64,000 bases of DNA, from contig CALEZI010000135.1 in assembly GCA_937928755.1 (NCBI GenBank), positions 10,584 through 74,583 on the forward strand, read 5' to 3'. The notes beneath the pieces were generated by a model. The model was given only the letters and a program-made list of their open reading frames with translations, did no database searches and was not told the origin of the DNA. The first letter of the stretch is position 1. Each line of letters starts with the position of its first letter. The DNA is from an uncultured Rhodanobacteraceae bacterium. Lineage in GTDB: Bacteria; Pseudomonadota; Gammaproteobacteria; Xanthomonadales; SZUA-5. The position numbers were made by a program, and so were the translations under genes. Positions 46,171-55,198 of this stretch are shown piece by piece.

Positions 46171-46831
46171 CGCCTTCGACACGTCCATCGCGCAGCCGCA
46201 CATGGCGCGGCGCGCGCGCGGCGACATCGGCGTCATGGGTGACCAGCACGATGGTCTGTCCCTCGGCATGCAATTCCTCGATCAATCCCAACACGTCGGC
46301 TGCACTCTTCGAATCGAGGTTGCCGGTAGGCTCGTCGGCCAGCAGCAAACGAGGTTGGCGCACCAGGGCCCGCGCGATCGCCGCGCGCTGCTGCTGGCCG
46401 CCGGAGAGTTCATTCGGACGATGATCGAGCCGGTCGCTCAGGCCAACCCGCTGCAGCAGCGCGCGCGCACGAGCGGGAGCGCCAGGATCCGGCTCGTGCG
46501 CGTAACGCAGCGGCAGCAGCACGTTCTCCAGAACATTCAGCCGCGGCAGCAGGAAGAAGCTCTGGAACACGAAACCGATCTTGCGGCTGCGCAACGCGCT
46601 GACGCGCTCGTCGTCGAGCGCCGCCACCGCCTCGCCATCGAGGCGGTACTCGCCGGAGCTCGGCTTGTCGAGGCAACCGAGCAGATTCAACAGGCTCGAC
46701 TTGCCTGAACCCGATGGCCCGGTGATGGCGACGAACTCGCCGGCAGCGACGTCGAGATCGACGCCCGCCAGCGCGCGCACCTCAGTGCCGCCCATGCGAT
46801 AGCTGCGGGTAATGGCGGACAGTTCGATCAT
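46154..46831 (-). CDS. MacB/LolD-type ABC transporter ATPase
   Basis: The 225-residue ATPase has Walker A GPSGSGKSSLLNLLG (about 38-52), Q-loop VFQSFFLL, signature LSGGQQQR, Walker B LLLADEPTGNLD and the H-loop VTHD. The LADEPTGNLDS ending is typical of the MacB/LolD/FtsE class that drives mechanotransmission with FtsX-like permeases. It is the first gene of the four-gene operon. The start MIELSAIT at 46831 matches the family; an in-frame ATG at 46858 adds nine residues. Confidence 0.93.
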   Translation of the reverse strand: MIELSAITRSYRMGGTEVRALAGVDLDVAAGEFVAITGPSGSGKSSLLNLLGCLDKPSSGEYRLDGEAVAALDDERVSALRSRKIGFVFQSFFLLPRLNVLENVLLPLRYAHEPDPGAPARARALLQRVGLSDRLDHRPNELSGGQQQRAAIARALVRQPRLLLADEPTGNLDSKSAADVLGLIEELHAEGQTIVLVTHDADVAARAPRHVRLRDGRVEGDDRRD

Positions 46832-46985
46832 CGATTGGGCTGCGGGGCCAGGTCGCATTCAGAGTAGGCGGAGACGTCGAAGTTCCCCGTTGCATAGCCG
46901 CAAATCGCGGCAGAAATTACAGCGGCGCGCGCCGCTTCGCGTTGCTCTCATCGAACGTGCTGTAAGCCGTTGATTCTCATGTTGA

Positions 46986-47290
46986 ATCGGATTTGTTCCG
47001 CGAGCGCTTTCGCGGGATGAACCCGCTCCCACAGTTTCGATGTGCGACGAGGCGCACCGCCAGGGGCGACCGGGACTCTCGCCAAACATAACGCAAGTGC
47101 CTGAAAGAAAATCTCTTTCGCAAAGGACGCAAGGAACGCAAAGGAAAGCAAGGCCTGCAGAACATCAACACCTTGGTTCTTGGCTCTCTTTGCGTCCTTT
47201 GCGTCCTTTGCGGACAAAAAAGGCAGTCCGCATGGTCGCCGCCAGTTCGATGCGCGAACAAGCGCACCGACAGCGGCGACCGGGACTGTC
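46986..47290. repeat. Composite repeat with family B hairpin, minus orientation
   Basis: The 491-base gene-free stretch 46832-47322 is largely a repeat. It holds the GGAGCGGG-type inverted unit (46986-47030), CGGTCGCC modules (about 47060 and 47270, inverted), and the GCAAAGGAC hairpin with arms at 47119-47144 and 47188-47213. Read on the minus strand it matches 34303-34620 in module order and in most bases. 46860-46985 holds the operon promoter region, in which no clear box was seen. Confidence 0.8.
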
Positions 47291-47322
47291 GCCCAACATG
47301 CCGCACCGCCAGCGGCAACCCC

Positions 47323-48888
47323 TCACAGATGCCGTCGCGCCGTCGGCACCACGCGCGCCAGCAGGGCTATGAAACGCCGGCTCCAGCTGGAGGTGGGCTC
47401 GCGCGTCTGCCGCCGCGGCTGGCCGTCCTGCAGGTCGTACCAGACCACGCGCCCGCCGCGCCCGCCCTCGAGCGCAAGCCGGAAGCTGTGTTCGCCGCCG
47501 AGGCTGGCCTCGTAGCCCTTGCGCACCTGCGCGGCGAAGCGCGCGTCGCCGACGAACACGCCCATTTCGGTGTTGATCCAGGTCGAGCGCGGATCGAGGT
47601 TGAACGAGCCGACGAAGGCGACGTGCCCGTCGACGATCACCGCCTTGGTGTGCAGCGAGGCGCGCGAGGAGCCGCGCAACGCCGGTTCCAGGTGCAGCCG
47701 CGACGAGCGTTTCAGCTCGTTGATCTCGATGCCGGCGCGCAGCAGGCGCAGGCGGTAGTGCGCGTAGCCGCCGTGCACGGCGGGGATGTCGGTGGCGTTC
47801 GCCGAATTGGTCAGCACGCGCACGCGCACGCCGCGTTCCTTCAGTCCGCGCAGCCAGGCGACGCCGTCCTTGCCGGGCACGAAGTAGGGCGAGATCAGCA
47901 CGACTTCGCGCTCGGCGCGATCGATCGCGGCGCGCAGGTCGGCGGCGACGCCGATCAGCCGGTCCTGGCGCTGCCGCCATTTGTCGGGCGGGTCGCCGAC
48001 CACCTGCACGCCGGCGCCGACGTAGCGGCCACTCGCGCTGCGGATCTCGGCATCCGCCGCGGCGGGCGCCAGCAGCGGCTCGAACTCGGGCAGCGCCAGC
48101 GCTTGCGCGCGCTCCTCCTCGAGCGCGCGTTGCGCGGCCGCCAGCGTCGGCACTGCCTGTTTCGACGGGATCGCCGCCAGCGGAACCACGATCGGTGAAT
48201 TCCAGTAGGCGTCGAAGATGGCGCCGACCTCGGTCGCCGCGACGCCGGTCAGCAGCACGCCGAGATCGCGGAAGTCGAAGCCCTCGTGCAGGCCGAAGTA
48301 AGCATCGCCGATGTTGCGGCCGCCGAGCAGCGCCACCCGGCCATCGGCGATCCACGCCTTGTTGTGCATGCGATGGTTCAGGCGGAAGCCGCTGAACACG
48401 AACTCGAACACCGCCGCGGTCGCCGAATCGCGCGTTCGATACGGGTGATAGATGCGCAGCTCCACGGACTCGTGCTGGTCGAGCGCGGCGAGTTCCACTG
48501 GCAGCTTGCGCGCGTACATGTCGTCCACCAGCACGCGCACGCGCACGCCGCGATCGGCCGCGCGCAACAGCTCGCAGGCGAGCAGGCGGCCGCTGACATC
48601 GTCCAGCCACATGTAGTACATCGAATCCAGGCTGCGCGTAGCCAGTTGCGCGGCGTGCAACTGCAGGGCCAGCGCGTCGGTGTTGGATTCGATCAGGCGG
48701 TAGCTGGATTCGCCGGGACGCAGGTCGATCGCAGCGACACTGTCGGCGATGCTTCCGGCGCTCGCCGGCGGCAGCGACGCCTCGTGCACGCGTGCTCCGC
48801 GCCACTCGACCGGTGCGCAGCCGGCCAGCGCCAGCATCGCCGTCAGCAACAGCGCCATGGCGGCGCCATCCTGTGACCATGGTCTCAT
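47323..48888 (-). CDS. Phospholipase D-like lipoprotein (cardiolipin synthase-type)
   Basis: The 521-residue protein opens with a lipoprotein signal ending in LALAGC (Cys24). Two HKD motifs are present: [18 protein letters not shown] in the first half and [18 protein letters not shown] in the second, so the phosphatidyl-transfer site is complete. Relatives are exported cardiolipin synthase-like or phospholipase D-like proteins. The start is uncertain: ATG 48888 gives a short signal; ATG 48918, with GGGAG four bases upstream, adds ten residues. Confidence 0.88.
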   Translation of the reverse strand: MRPWSQDGAAMALLLTAMLALAGCAPVEWRGARVHEASLPPASAGSIADSVAAIDLRPGESSYRLIESNTDALALQLHAAQLATRSLDSMYYMWLDDVSGRLLACELLRAADRGVRVRVLVDDMYARKLPVELAALDQHESVELRIYHPYRTRDSATAAVFEFVFSGFRLNHRMHNKAWIADGRVALLGGRNIGDAYFGLHEGFDFRDLGVLLTGVAATEVGAIFDAYWNSPIVVPLAAIPSKQAVPTLAAAQRALEEERAQALALPEFEPLLAPAAADAEIRSASGRYVGAGVQVVGDPPDKWRQRQDRLIGVAADLRAAIDRAEREVVLISPYFVPGKDGVAWLRGLKERGVRVRVLTNSANATDIPAVHGGYAHYRLRLLRAGIEINELKRSSRLHLEPALRGSSRASLHTKAVIVDGHVAFVGSFNLDPRSTWINTEMGVFVGDARFAAQVRKGYEASLGGEHSFRLALEGGRGGRVVWYDLQDGQPRRQTREPTSSWSRRFIALLARVVPTARRHL

Positions 48889-49204
48889 CGAGGATCCCGG
48901 CAGGCGCATCCAGAGCATGATTCTCCCGCCACAAGGCCGAATTCCGGGTGAATACGCTTCGCCATGCCCGGCGGCAACCGCATTCCGCACCTCGTCTGGA
49001 ACGAGGCCCAGACGGCGCACCGCTCGTGCAAGCCGAGTTGACCGGAACTCGCGCGAAAAGGGGCAGGGACCAGGGAGCCGAGCCTCGCGACCGAGGTCGG
49101 ACCAAGGCGCGAACCGGGCTCTCTGCCCTTGCCGCTGGTTCCACACGCGAATCCGAGCAACAGCCTGGCGCGACGGGGGCTGCCAACGCCCCGCATTGCG
49201 AGTT

Positions 49205-49234
49205 TTGACAACTCGCCGCGCGCCGGGCTACCAT
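49205..49234 (+). promoter_or_regulatory. Probable rpmH promoter
   Basis: TTGACA at 49205-49210, an 18-base spacer and TACCAT at 49229-49234 form a good sigma-70 promoter 37 bases before the rpmH ATG. The 352-base gap upstream (48919-49270) contains no DnaA-box-like TTATCCACA, so an origin is not supported here. Confidence 0.65.
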
Positions 49235-49270
49235 GCCGCTCTTTTCTTCGACCGATCCTTGGAGTTTGCG

Positions 49271-49405
49271 ATGAAGCGCACTTTCCAGCCGAGCAAGCTC
49301 AAGCGTGCTCGCACCCACGGCTTCCGCGCGCGGATGGCCACTCCCAGCGGCCGCGCCATCCTGAATGCCCGCCGCGCCAAGGGCCGCAAGCATCTGATTC
49401 CGTAA
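49271..49405 (+). CDS. rpmH: 50S ribosomal protein L34
   Basis: The 44-residue protein starts [20 protein letters not shown] and ends KGRKHLIP, an unmistakable L34. It is part of the large ribosomal subunit. TTGGAGTTTGCG provides the ribosome site. It leads the conserved rpmH-rnpA-yidC-mnmE cluster. Confidence 0.98.
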   Translation: MKRTFQPSKLKRARTHGFRARMATPSGRAILNARRAKGRKHLIP

Positions 49406-49415
49406 AACGCGGGTG

Positions 49416-49826
49416 ATGCCGGGAGCGCGCTTTCCGCGTCGGGCCCGGCTGCTGCTGCCGCGCGAGTTCGATTCGGTGTTCCAGAGCGGTCGGCGTGAGC
49501 GCGGCCGCTTTTTCGTTTGTGTCGTGGCCGTTGGTGCCTGCGAGAGTGCGCGCATCGGGTTCGCGGTCGGCAAGAAGCATTTGCCGGCAGCGCACGATCG
49601 CAACCTGGTCAAGCGTTTGGCGCGCGAGAGTTTCCGTCTGCGCCGCGAGCGCATGCCGGCCGTCGATCTCGTATTGTCGCCCGGTCGCGAAGTCAGTCGC
49701 GGAGATCGCGCGACCTTGCGCCGCGATCTCGACGCCCTGTTCGATCGCGTGATCGCAACCGCGACGTCCCATTCCGCATCCGTTCGCACGCCGGCGCCAG
49801 CAGGCGGCGAGGAGAGCCATCGATGA
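49416..49826 (+). CDS. rnpA: Ribonuclease P protein component
   Basis: The 136-residue basic protein has the RnpA features FDSVFQSGRRERGRFF, the IGFAVGKKHLPAAHDRNLVKR motif (RNR-type site with Lys/Arg cluster), and LARESFRLRR. It binds RNase P RNA for 5' tRNA maturation. GTG 49413 lies one codon before the ATG. The stop overlaps the yidC start by 4 bases; the yidD gene often found between rnpA and yidC is absent. Confidence 0.95.
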   Translation: MPGARFPRRARLLLPREFDSVFQSGRRERGRFFVCVVAVGACESARIGFAVGKKHLPAAHDRNLVKRLARESFRLRRERMPAVDLVLSPGREVSRGDRATLRRDLDALFDRVIATATSHSASVRTPAPAGGEESHR

Positions 49827-51532
49827 GCAATATGCGTCTGTTCCTGCTGCTGGGCCTGGCATTGGTCGGCTTGCAGTTGTGGTCGGCATGGCAGGCTGAC
49901 TACGGTCCGCGGCCGGAGAGTGCAGCGAGCGCGGAATCGGGTGCACCGCCCGCGACCGGCGATGCGGTCCCGCTGGCGGACGTATCGGCGCCGGGCGGCG
50001 AGGTGCCGGACGCGCCCAGTGAGACGCCGGCCACGCCGGAGGCCAGCGAGGAACCGGTCGCTACGGTAACGACAAGCGACGATCGTCGCATCATCATCAG
50101 CAGCGATGTGCTGCGTCTGACCGTCTCCACCCGCGGCGCCGAAATCCGTCAGGCTGAGCTGGTCAGTTACCCGGTGAGCCTGGAACGCAAGGATGTTCCG
50201 GTCAAGCTGCTCAATGAGGACACCCAGCGCTATTTCGTCTCGCAGACGGGCCTCGTGGCCAAGGACCTGCCGGCGCCGGATCACACTGCGATGTACGCTG
50301 TCGAGGGCGACAGTTTTGCTTTGGCGAACGGCAGCGACTTCATCGAGGTGCCGCTGACCTGGACCGATCCGTCGGGCGTTTCGGTGCGCAAGGTCATTCG
50401 CCTGGAGCGCGGCAACTTCGCCGTCGGCATCCGTCACGAGATCAGCAATCAGAGCGCAACGCCGTGGCGCGGCAGCCAGTACCGGCAGATGCAACGCGTG
50501 CCGCCACCGCGCCCATCGGCATTCGCGTTCAACGACCCGGAGCTGTACGCCTATGTCGGCGCCGCCATTTACAGCCCGGACGAAAAGTTCCAGAAGCTCG
50601 CCTTCGACGACTTTCTCGAAGAGCCCTATCGGCGCACCTTCGCCGGCGGCTGGTCGGCGATGCAGCAGCATTATTTTGTCGGTGCCTGGGTGCCCGATGC
50701 GACCGAGCAGACCAGCTACGAAACGGCGATCCTGCAGCCCAACGCGACGCTGCCGACGCGTTATCTGATGCGCCAGAAGTCGCCGCTGATCGAAGTGGCG
50801 CCGGGCGCAACGCAGAGCATCGGTGCGCGCCTGTACCTCGGCCCCAAGCTGCAGAACGAACTGCCGAAGGTGGCGCCGGGCCTGCAGTACACGGTCGACT
50901 ACGGCATGGTGTCGTTCATCGCCCAGCCGCTGTTCTGGGTCCTGAACCAGATCCACAAGCTGGTCGGCAACTGGGGCGTCGCCATCATCCTGCTGACGCT
51001 GCTGGTCAAGCTGGCGTTTTATCGACTCTCCGAGTCGCAATACCGGTCGATGGCCAAGATGCGCAAGCTGCAGCCGCGCCTGGAGCAGCTCAAGGAGCGA
51101 TTCGGCGACGACCGCCAGAAGATGGCGCAGGCGCAGATGGATCTGTTCAAGCAGGAGAAGGTCAATCCGATCGGCGGCTGCCTGCCGATCCTGCTGCAGT
51201 TGCCGGTGTTCTTCGCGCTGTACTGGGTGATCTTCGAGGCGGTGGAACTGCGCCAGGCGCCGTTCTTCCTGTGGATCCACGATCTGTCGTTGAAGGATCC
51301 GATGTACATCCTGCCCGTGCTCAACGTCGCGGTGATGTGGTACACGCAAAAGCTCTCGCCGACGCCGGGCATGGATCCGGTGCAGAAGAAGGTGTTGCAG
51401 ACCATGCCGCTGATCTTCGGCGTGATGTTCGCCTTCTTTCCGGCCGGCCTGGTGCTGTATTGGCTGTCGAACGGCCTGCTCGGCCTGATCCAGCAGGTGG
51501 TGATTACCAAGCGGATCGAGGCGGCGAAGTGA
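49823..51532 (+). CDS. yidC: Membrane protein insertase YidC
   Basis: The 569-residue protein has an N-terminal membrane helix, a large periplasmic domain (about 60-330) and the C-terminal insertase core with five helices, including NWGVAIILLTLLVKLAFYRL, QEKVNPIGGCLPILLQLPVF and FPAGLVLYWLSNGLLGLIQQ. YidC inserts proteins in the inner membrane, alone or with SecYEG. The size fits gram-negative YidC (about 550). ATG 49823 overlaps the rnpA stop. Confidence 0.97.
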   Translation: MSNMRLFLLLGLALVGLQLWSAWQADYGPRPESAASAESGAPPATGDAVPLADVSAPGGEVPDAPSETPATPEASEEPVATVTTSDDRRIIISSDVLRLTVSTRGAEIRQAELVSYPVSLERKDVPVKLLNEDTQRYFVSQTGLVAKDLPAPDHTAMYAVEGDSFALANGSDFIEVPLTWTDPSGVSVRKVIRLERGNFAVGIRHEISNQSATPWRGSQYRQMQRVPPPRPSAFAFNDPELYAYVGAAIYSPDEKFQKLAFDDFLEEPYRRTFAGGWSAMQQHYFVGAWVPDATEQTSYETAILQPNATLPTRYLMRQKSPLIEVAPGATQSIGARLYLGPKLQNELPKVAPGLQYTVDYGMVSFIAQPLFWVLNQIHKLVGNWGVAIILLTLLVKLAFYRLSESQYRSMAKMRKLQPRLEQLKERFGDDRQKMAQAQMDLFKQEKVNPIGGCLPILLQLPVFFALYWVIFEAVELRQAPFFLWIHDLSLKDPMYILPVLNVAVMWYTQKLSPTPGMDPVQKKVLQTMPLIFGVMFAFFPAGLVLYWLSNGLLGLIQQVVITKRIEAAK

Positions 51533-51581
51533 TCAACGCCGGCCGTTGGCCGGCGTTAGTGTGATTCGTCGAAGGGCGTCT

Positions 51582-51666
51582 GGTGAAACGTGAAAGGTGA
51601 AACGTCAATTGGCGTGAGGCGAACGGACGCCGCTCACAATTGACGTTTAACATTTCACTTTTCACC
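51582..51666. repeat. Inverted repeat of GTGAAACGTGAAA words before mnmE
   Basis: Left arm 51582-51611 and right arm 51637-51666 are 30 bases each and match at about 26 positions as inverse copies; inner ends AACGTCAATTG/CAATTGACGTT are exact. The right arm ends 21 bases before the mnmE start codon. Confidence 0.75.
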
Positions 51667-51687
51667 CTGCTTGCCGCAAGGCGCGAA

Positions 51688-53037
51688 ATGACCGCAAGTC
51701 CCGCCCCCGCGGCCCCCACCACCGACACCATCGCCGCGATCGCCACGCCCGCCGGGCGTGGCGGCATCGGCGTGATCCGCGTGTCCGGGCCGTTGGCGCT
51801 GAACATCGCCGAGCACTTCCTTGGCCGCATTCCGAAGCCGCGCCTGGCCCATCGCTGCCGCTTTCGCGACGCCGGCGGCAAGCTCATCGACGACGGCCTG
51901 TTGATTGGCTTTCCGGCGCCGCGCTCGTTCACCGGCGAGGACGTCATCGAGCTGCAGGCGCACGGATCGCCCGTGCTGCTCGCGGTGTTGTTGCGCCGCT
52001 GCGTCGAACTCGGCGCGCGCCTTGCGCGACCCGGCGAGTTCAGCGAGCGCGCCTTTCTCAACGACAAGCTCGACCTGGCGCAAGCCGAGGCGGTCGCCGA
52101 CCTGATTGCTGCCGGCTCGGAGGCCGCGGCTCGCGCCGCCCTGCGCTCGCTCGATGGCGAGTTCAGTCGCCGCGTCGATGCGCTGTCGCGGCAGTTGATC
52201 GAATTGCGCGTCTATATAGAGGCGGCGATCGACTTCCCCGAAGAGGAGATCGATTTCCTGCGCACCGACGAGGTGCGCTCGCGCTTCGCGACCATCGAAA
52301 TGACGCTGCACGAACTGCTGGATGGTGCCCGCCGCGGCCAGCGCCTGCGCGACGGCCTGCATGTGGTCATCCTCGGCGCGCCCAACGTCGGCAAGTCGAG
52401 CCTGCTGAACGCGCTCGCCGGGCACGATCGCGCCATCGTCACCGCGATTCCCGGCACCACCCGCGACGTGCTGCGCGAGCCGATCGACGTCGACGGCCTG
52501 CCGCTGACCATCGTCGATACCGCGGGGCTGCGCGACACCCACGACGAGATCGAGCGCGAGGGCATCGCGCGCGCATCCCGCGAGGCAGGTCGCGCGGATC
52601 TGGTGTTGTGGGTGGTGGATGGGCGCGACCCGGGTCGCGGGTCCCGGGTCGCGGGTCCGGTGCTGCATGTTCACAACAAACTCGACCTTAGCGGCGGTGA
52701 GCCACGCATCGAGCGCCGCGATGATGGAACCCACGTCCACCTCTCGGCGAAGACCGGCGTCGGCATCGATCTGCTGCGCCGCGCCTTGCTCGAACACGCC
52801 GGACTCGGTGAGGGCAGCAGCGGCGACTTCAGCGCTCGCTCCCGCCATGTCGATGCGCTGGAACGCTGCAGAGAACAACTCGCCAGCGCGCGTTTTCACG
52901 CGCTCGATCTCGGCCAGGGCGAACTCGCCGCCGAAGACCTGCGCCTCGCCCACGACGCCCTCGGCGAAATCGTTGGCCGCTTCCGCGCCGACGACCTGCT
53001 CGGCGCGATCTTCAGTTCGTTCTGCATCGGCAAGTAG
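51688..53037 (+). CDS. mnmE: tRNA uridine-5-carboxymethylaminomethyl modification GTPase
   Basis: The 449-residue protein has the MnmE N-terminal domain (DTIAAIATPAGRGGIGVIR), a GTPase domain inserted in the helical part with G1 GAPNVGKSS, G3 DTAG and a shortened NKLD G4, and the catalytic C-terminal FCIGK. With MnmG it modifies the wobble uridine of several tRNAs. The loop DGRDPGRGSRVAGP between G3 and G4 is short but not broken. It completes the rpmH cluster. Confidence 0.97.
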   Translation: MTASPAPAAPTTDTIAAIATPAGRGGIGVIRVSGPLALNIAEHFLGRIPKPRLAHRCRFRDAGGKLIDDGLLIGFPAPRSFTGEDVIELQAHGSPVLLAVLLRRCVELGARLARPGEFSERAFLNDKLDLAQAEAVADLIAAGSEAAARAALRSLDGEFSRRVDALSRQLIELRVYIEAAIDFPEEEIDFLRTDEVRSRFATIEMTLHELLDGARRGQRLRDGLHVVILGAPNVGKSSLLNALAGHDRAIVTAIPGTTRDVLREPIDVDGLPLTIVDTAGLRDTHDEIEREGIARASREAGRADLVLWVVDGRDPGRGSRVAGPVLHVHNKLDLSGGEPRIERRDDGTHVHLSAKTGVGIDLLRRALLEHAGLGEGSSGDFSARSRHVDALERCREQLASARFHALDLGQGELAAEDLRLAHDALGEIVGRFRADDLLGAIFSSFCIGK

Positions 53038-53186
53038 CGGTCGGTGTGGGAGCGTCCTCGCGCTGCGAGCTTTGCAGTCGGAACGCGCGCGCCCCGCCCG
53101 TCTCCGCGTTGCGCTCGGCGCATTTCACAGGCTGCGTCGACCGTGTCAGCACACGCGCCACACATTGCTTGTCGCATCATGCTTGC

Positions 53187-54653
53187 ATGCGACGCGTCCG
53201 ATGCCATCTGCGGGGAACATTTCTGGCGGCACTGCTTGCCGGCGCGCCACTGGGCGCCTGCCCGCTCAGCGCGGTCGACGTCATTCGCGCCGACAGCTTC
53301 GAGGCCTGCGCGCGCCCGTTGTCCAGCTTCAAGCGCATCAGCGAAGACCTGCTGATCCAGGGCACTGCGCCGACGGTGGTGCTGGCGCACAGCTTCACGC
53401 TGGCCGTCCCCACCCGCGTGCTGGCGATTGCCGACGGGCGCCATTTTCCGGTCGATGCGCCGGCCGCTGCGTTGCGCATCCGCTTCAACGGCGACGAATC
53501 GAGCACTTCGGTGTCGGTTACCGATTGGGGCTCGTCGCTGCGACCGGTGATGCACGGATTCAACGTCTTGGCGGACGCCTGGCTGGACGCCGGCACGCAC
53601 ACCGTGGATCTGGTCGCCAGCGCGCATCCGTCGCGACCCGGACGCTTTCGCATTGGTTCCGGCAGCGGGCTGTCGGTTCTGGTGCAGCCGTTGTCGCAGT
53701 TGCAGAGCCAGGCGCTGCCCGGTGCCAGCAGCAACATCAACGTGACCACCTACGCGCCGGCCCAGGGCATCGATGTCAATGAGGGCGATGCCGACCGTCC
53801 CTTGCTGCCCTTGCTGGCGCATGCGTTGCGCAATCCTGGTACGCGCACGCTCGACGTGATCACGCTGGCCGGCGGGCGCGCCTTTCATGCCTGCAACAGC
53901 GGTATCGACGATGGCCATGGCGATGCGCTGCTCGGTTTGGTGGCCGACGGCATTTGCCAGGACACCCACTCGGCGTCGTGGGCCGTCACCGATATCGACC
54001 CGGATGCTGAACTGCAAGCGCCGCTGATGCTGCATGGCGTGCAGCGCCTGTTGCCCGGGGAGCAGCGCAACCTGGCGCTGGTGGGTAGCGAACTCGCGTT
54101 CGGCAGCGACCAATCCATGTCGCCGAGTGGTGCCCACGAGAACGGCGTGTGCTGGGGCCTGGGCAGCGCGCGAATGCTGAGCGCCAGCGGCGGCGGTGTC
54201 GCCGGTGCCGCCAGCAGCGGCGTCAATCGTTTCTGTTCCACCTACTCCTGGCGTTGCGTCGCCACCACGATTGGCACGGCGGGCTGTCCGGCGTCCGCCA
54301 GCGATGTGGTGATCGCCAGTGCGTGGGTGCAGATTCCTGCCGGACACGACGGCATCGTGCTGTTCAACGCGCGTACCCGCATCCAGGCCGACAACGCAGA
54401 CAGCCAGGCCACCGCGGTGCTCGGCATTCGGGTCGATGGCCAGCCGGTGGCAGCGATCGGCATGCAGCAACTCGCAGCCGGCGCCGCGCAAGCCAGTCGC
54501 ACGCTGAGCGCCAGCTACCTGAGCGCGCCCGATGCGCCTGGCGGCAGGCTTGCGGTTGGCATGCACCTGGTCGAAGTCACGATCAACGTCAGTGGAAGCC
54601 GCCTGGCGCACCCCAGCGTGCCGACCGACCTGGCGCTGACCTGGTTCGATTGA
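53187..54653 (+). CDS. Exported protein of unknown function
   Basis: The 488-residue protein has a signal peptide (about 8-25), then VDVIRADSFEACARP; a short [IF]xADxFE-type motif close to the signal is frequent in exported proteins of Xanthomonadales, to my knowledge without a known role. The remainder is beta-rich with many Ser, Thr, Gly and five or more Cys in the middle (VCWGLG, FCSTYSWRC, AGCPAS). No enzyme motif was seen. The ATG 53187 opens the signal peptide. It may encode a secreted binding or structural protein. Confidence 0.72.
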   Translation: MRRVRCHLRGTFLAALLAGAPLGACPLSAVDVIRADSFEACARPLSSFKRISEDLLIQGTAPTVVLAHSFTLAVPTRVLAIADGRHFPVDAPAAALRIRFNGDESSTSVSVTDWGSSLRPVMHGFNVLADAWLDAGTHTVDLVASAHPSRPGRFRIGSGSGLSVLVQPLSQLQSQALPGASSNINVTTYAPAQGIDVNEGDADRPLLPLLAHALRNPGTRTLDVITLAGGRAFHACNSGIDDGHGDALLGLVADGICQDTHSASWAVTDIDPDAELQAPLMLHGVQRLLPGEQRNLALVGSELAFGSDQSMSPSGAHENGVCWGLGSARMLSASGGGVAGAASSGVNRFCSTYSWRCVATTIGTAGCPASASDVVIASAWVQIPAGHDGIVLFNARTRIQADNADSQATAVLGIRVDGQPVAAIGMQQLAAGAAQASRTLSASYLSAPDAPGGRLAVGMHLVEVTINVSGSRLAHPSVPTDLALTWFD

Positions 54654-54752
54654 GGGCCGCGGCGATCAGGCTGCGACCCATGGTCCAGCCGCGTGCGCGC
54701 CGGAGCCGCGCGACCAGAGCCAACTCGCGATCGCGACAATTTCTGACCGCTT

Positions 54753-54770
54753 TGTCGGAAATTTCCGACA
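54753..54770. promoter_or_regulatory. 18-base perfect palindrome upstream of ubiK
   Basis: TGTCGGAAATTTCCGACA is an exact palindrome, 55 bases upstream of the ubiK start. Such symmetry fits a dimeric repressor or activator site; the regulator is not known. TCGCGATCGCGA at 54725-54736 is another palindrome. Confidence 0.5.
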
Positions 54771-54825
54771 GCGCGCTCGCGCCGGTCGGACTAGACTTGC
54801 CCCAATCGCACTACCGACGAGCCCC

Positions 54826-55080
54826 ATGTTGATCGACTTCCGCATGATCGATGATCTGAGCCAGCGCCTCGGCGCCCTGTTGCCGCCGTCGGTCGGGGAG
54901 GCGCGCGCAGACTTGACGAAGAATTTCAGAAGCGCGCTGCAGGCTGGTCTGTCGCGGCTGGATCTGGTGACTCGCGAGGAGTTCGAAGTGCAGCGGCTGG
55001 TGCTGCGGCGGACTCGCGAGAAGCTCGAGGCACTGGAGCAGCGCCTGGCCGAAATGGAGCGCGCCGGCACGGCGAGCTGA
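54826..55080 (+). CDS. ubiK: Ubiquinone biosynthesis accessory factor
   Basis: The 84-residue protein has the UbiK (YqiC/BMFP) layout: an amphipathic N-terminal helix (MIDDLSQRLGALLP), a linker, and a C-terminal coiled coil with VTREEFEVQRLVLRRTREKL. UbiK helps the Ubi complex in aerobic ubiquinone synthesis with UbiJ. ATG 54826 fits the family. Confidence 0.9.
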   Translation: MLIDFRMIDDLSQRLGALLPPSVGEARADLTKNFRSALQAGLSRLDLVTREEFEVQRLVLRRTREKLEALEQRLAEMERAGTAS

Positions 55081-55090
55081 AGGGCCAGTT

Positions 55091-55183
55091 CCTGGTTTCT
55101 GGTTCCTGGTTGTTGGCTGCCAAAGCCCGCTTCCTTGCGCCGTCGATTGCGCCGCGAACCCAAGCCAACAACCAACAACCGTC
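55091..55183. repeat. Inverted repeat of GGTTCCTGG/GGTTGTTGG words before comM
   Basis: Left words include GGTTGTTGGCT (55108-55118) and the right arm AGCCAACAACC (55163-55173) is its exact inverse, extended by further CAACAACC. It ends 16 bases before the comM start codon. Confidence 0.7.
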
Positions 55184-55198
55184 TTCCAGGGGGCGACC

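Noticed and set aside
48919..49270. Replication origin next to rpmH
   Set aside because: No DnaA boxes or AT-rich stretch were seen and dnaA is not adjacent.
47165..51349. A 1394-codon minus-strand open frame across pld, rpmH, rnpA and yidC
   Set aside because: It runs antisense to well-known genes and out of frame with the phospholipase gene; its translation is Arg/Gln/His-rich without motifs.
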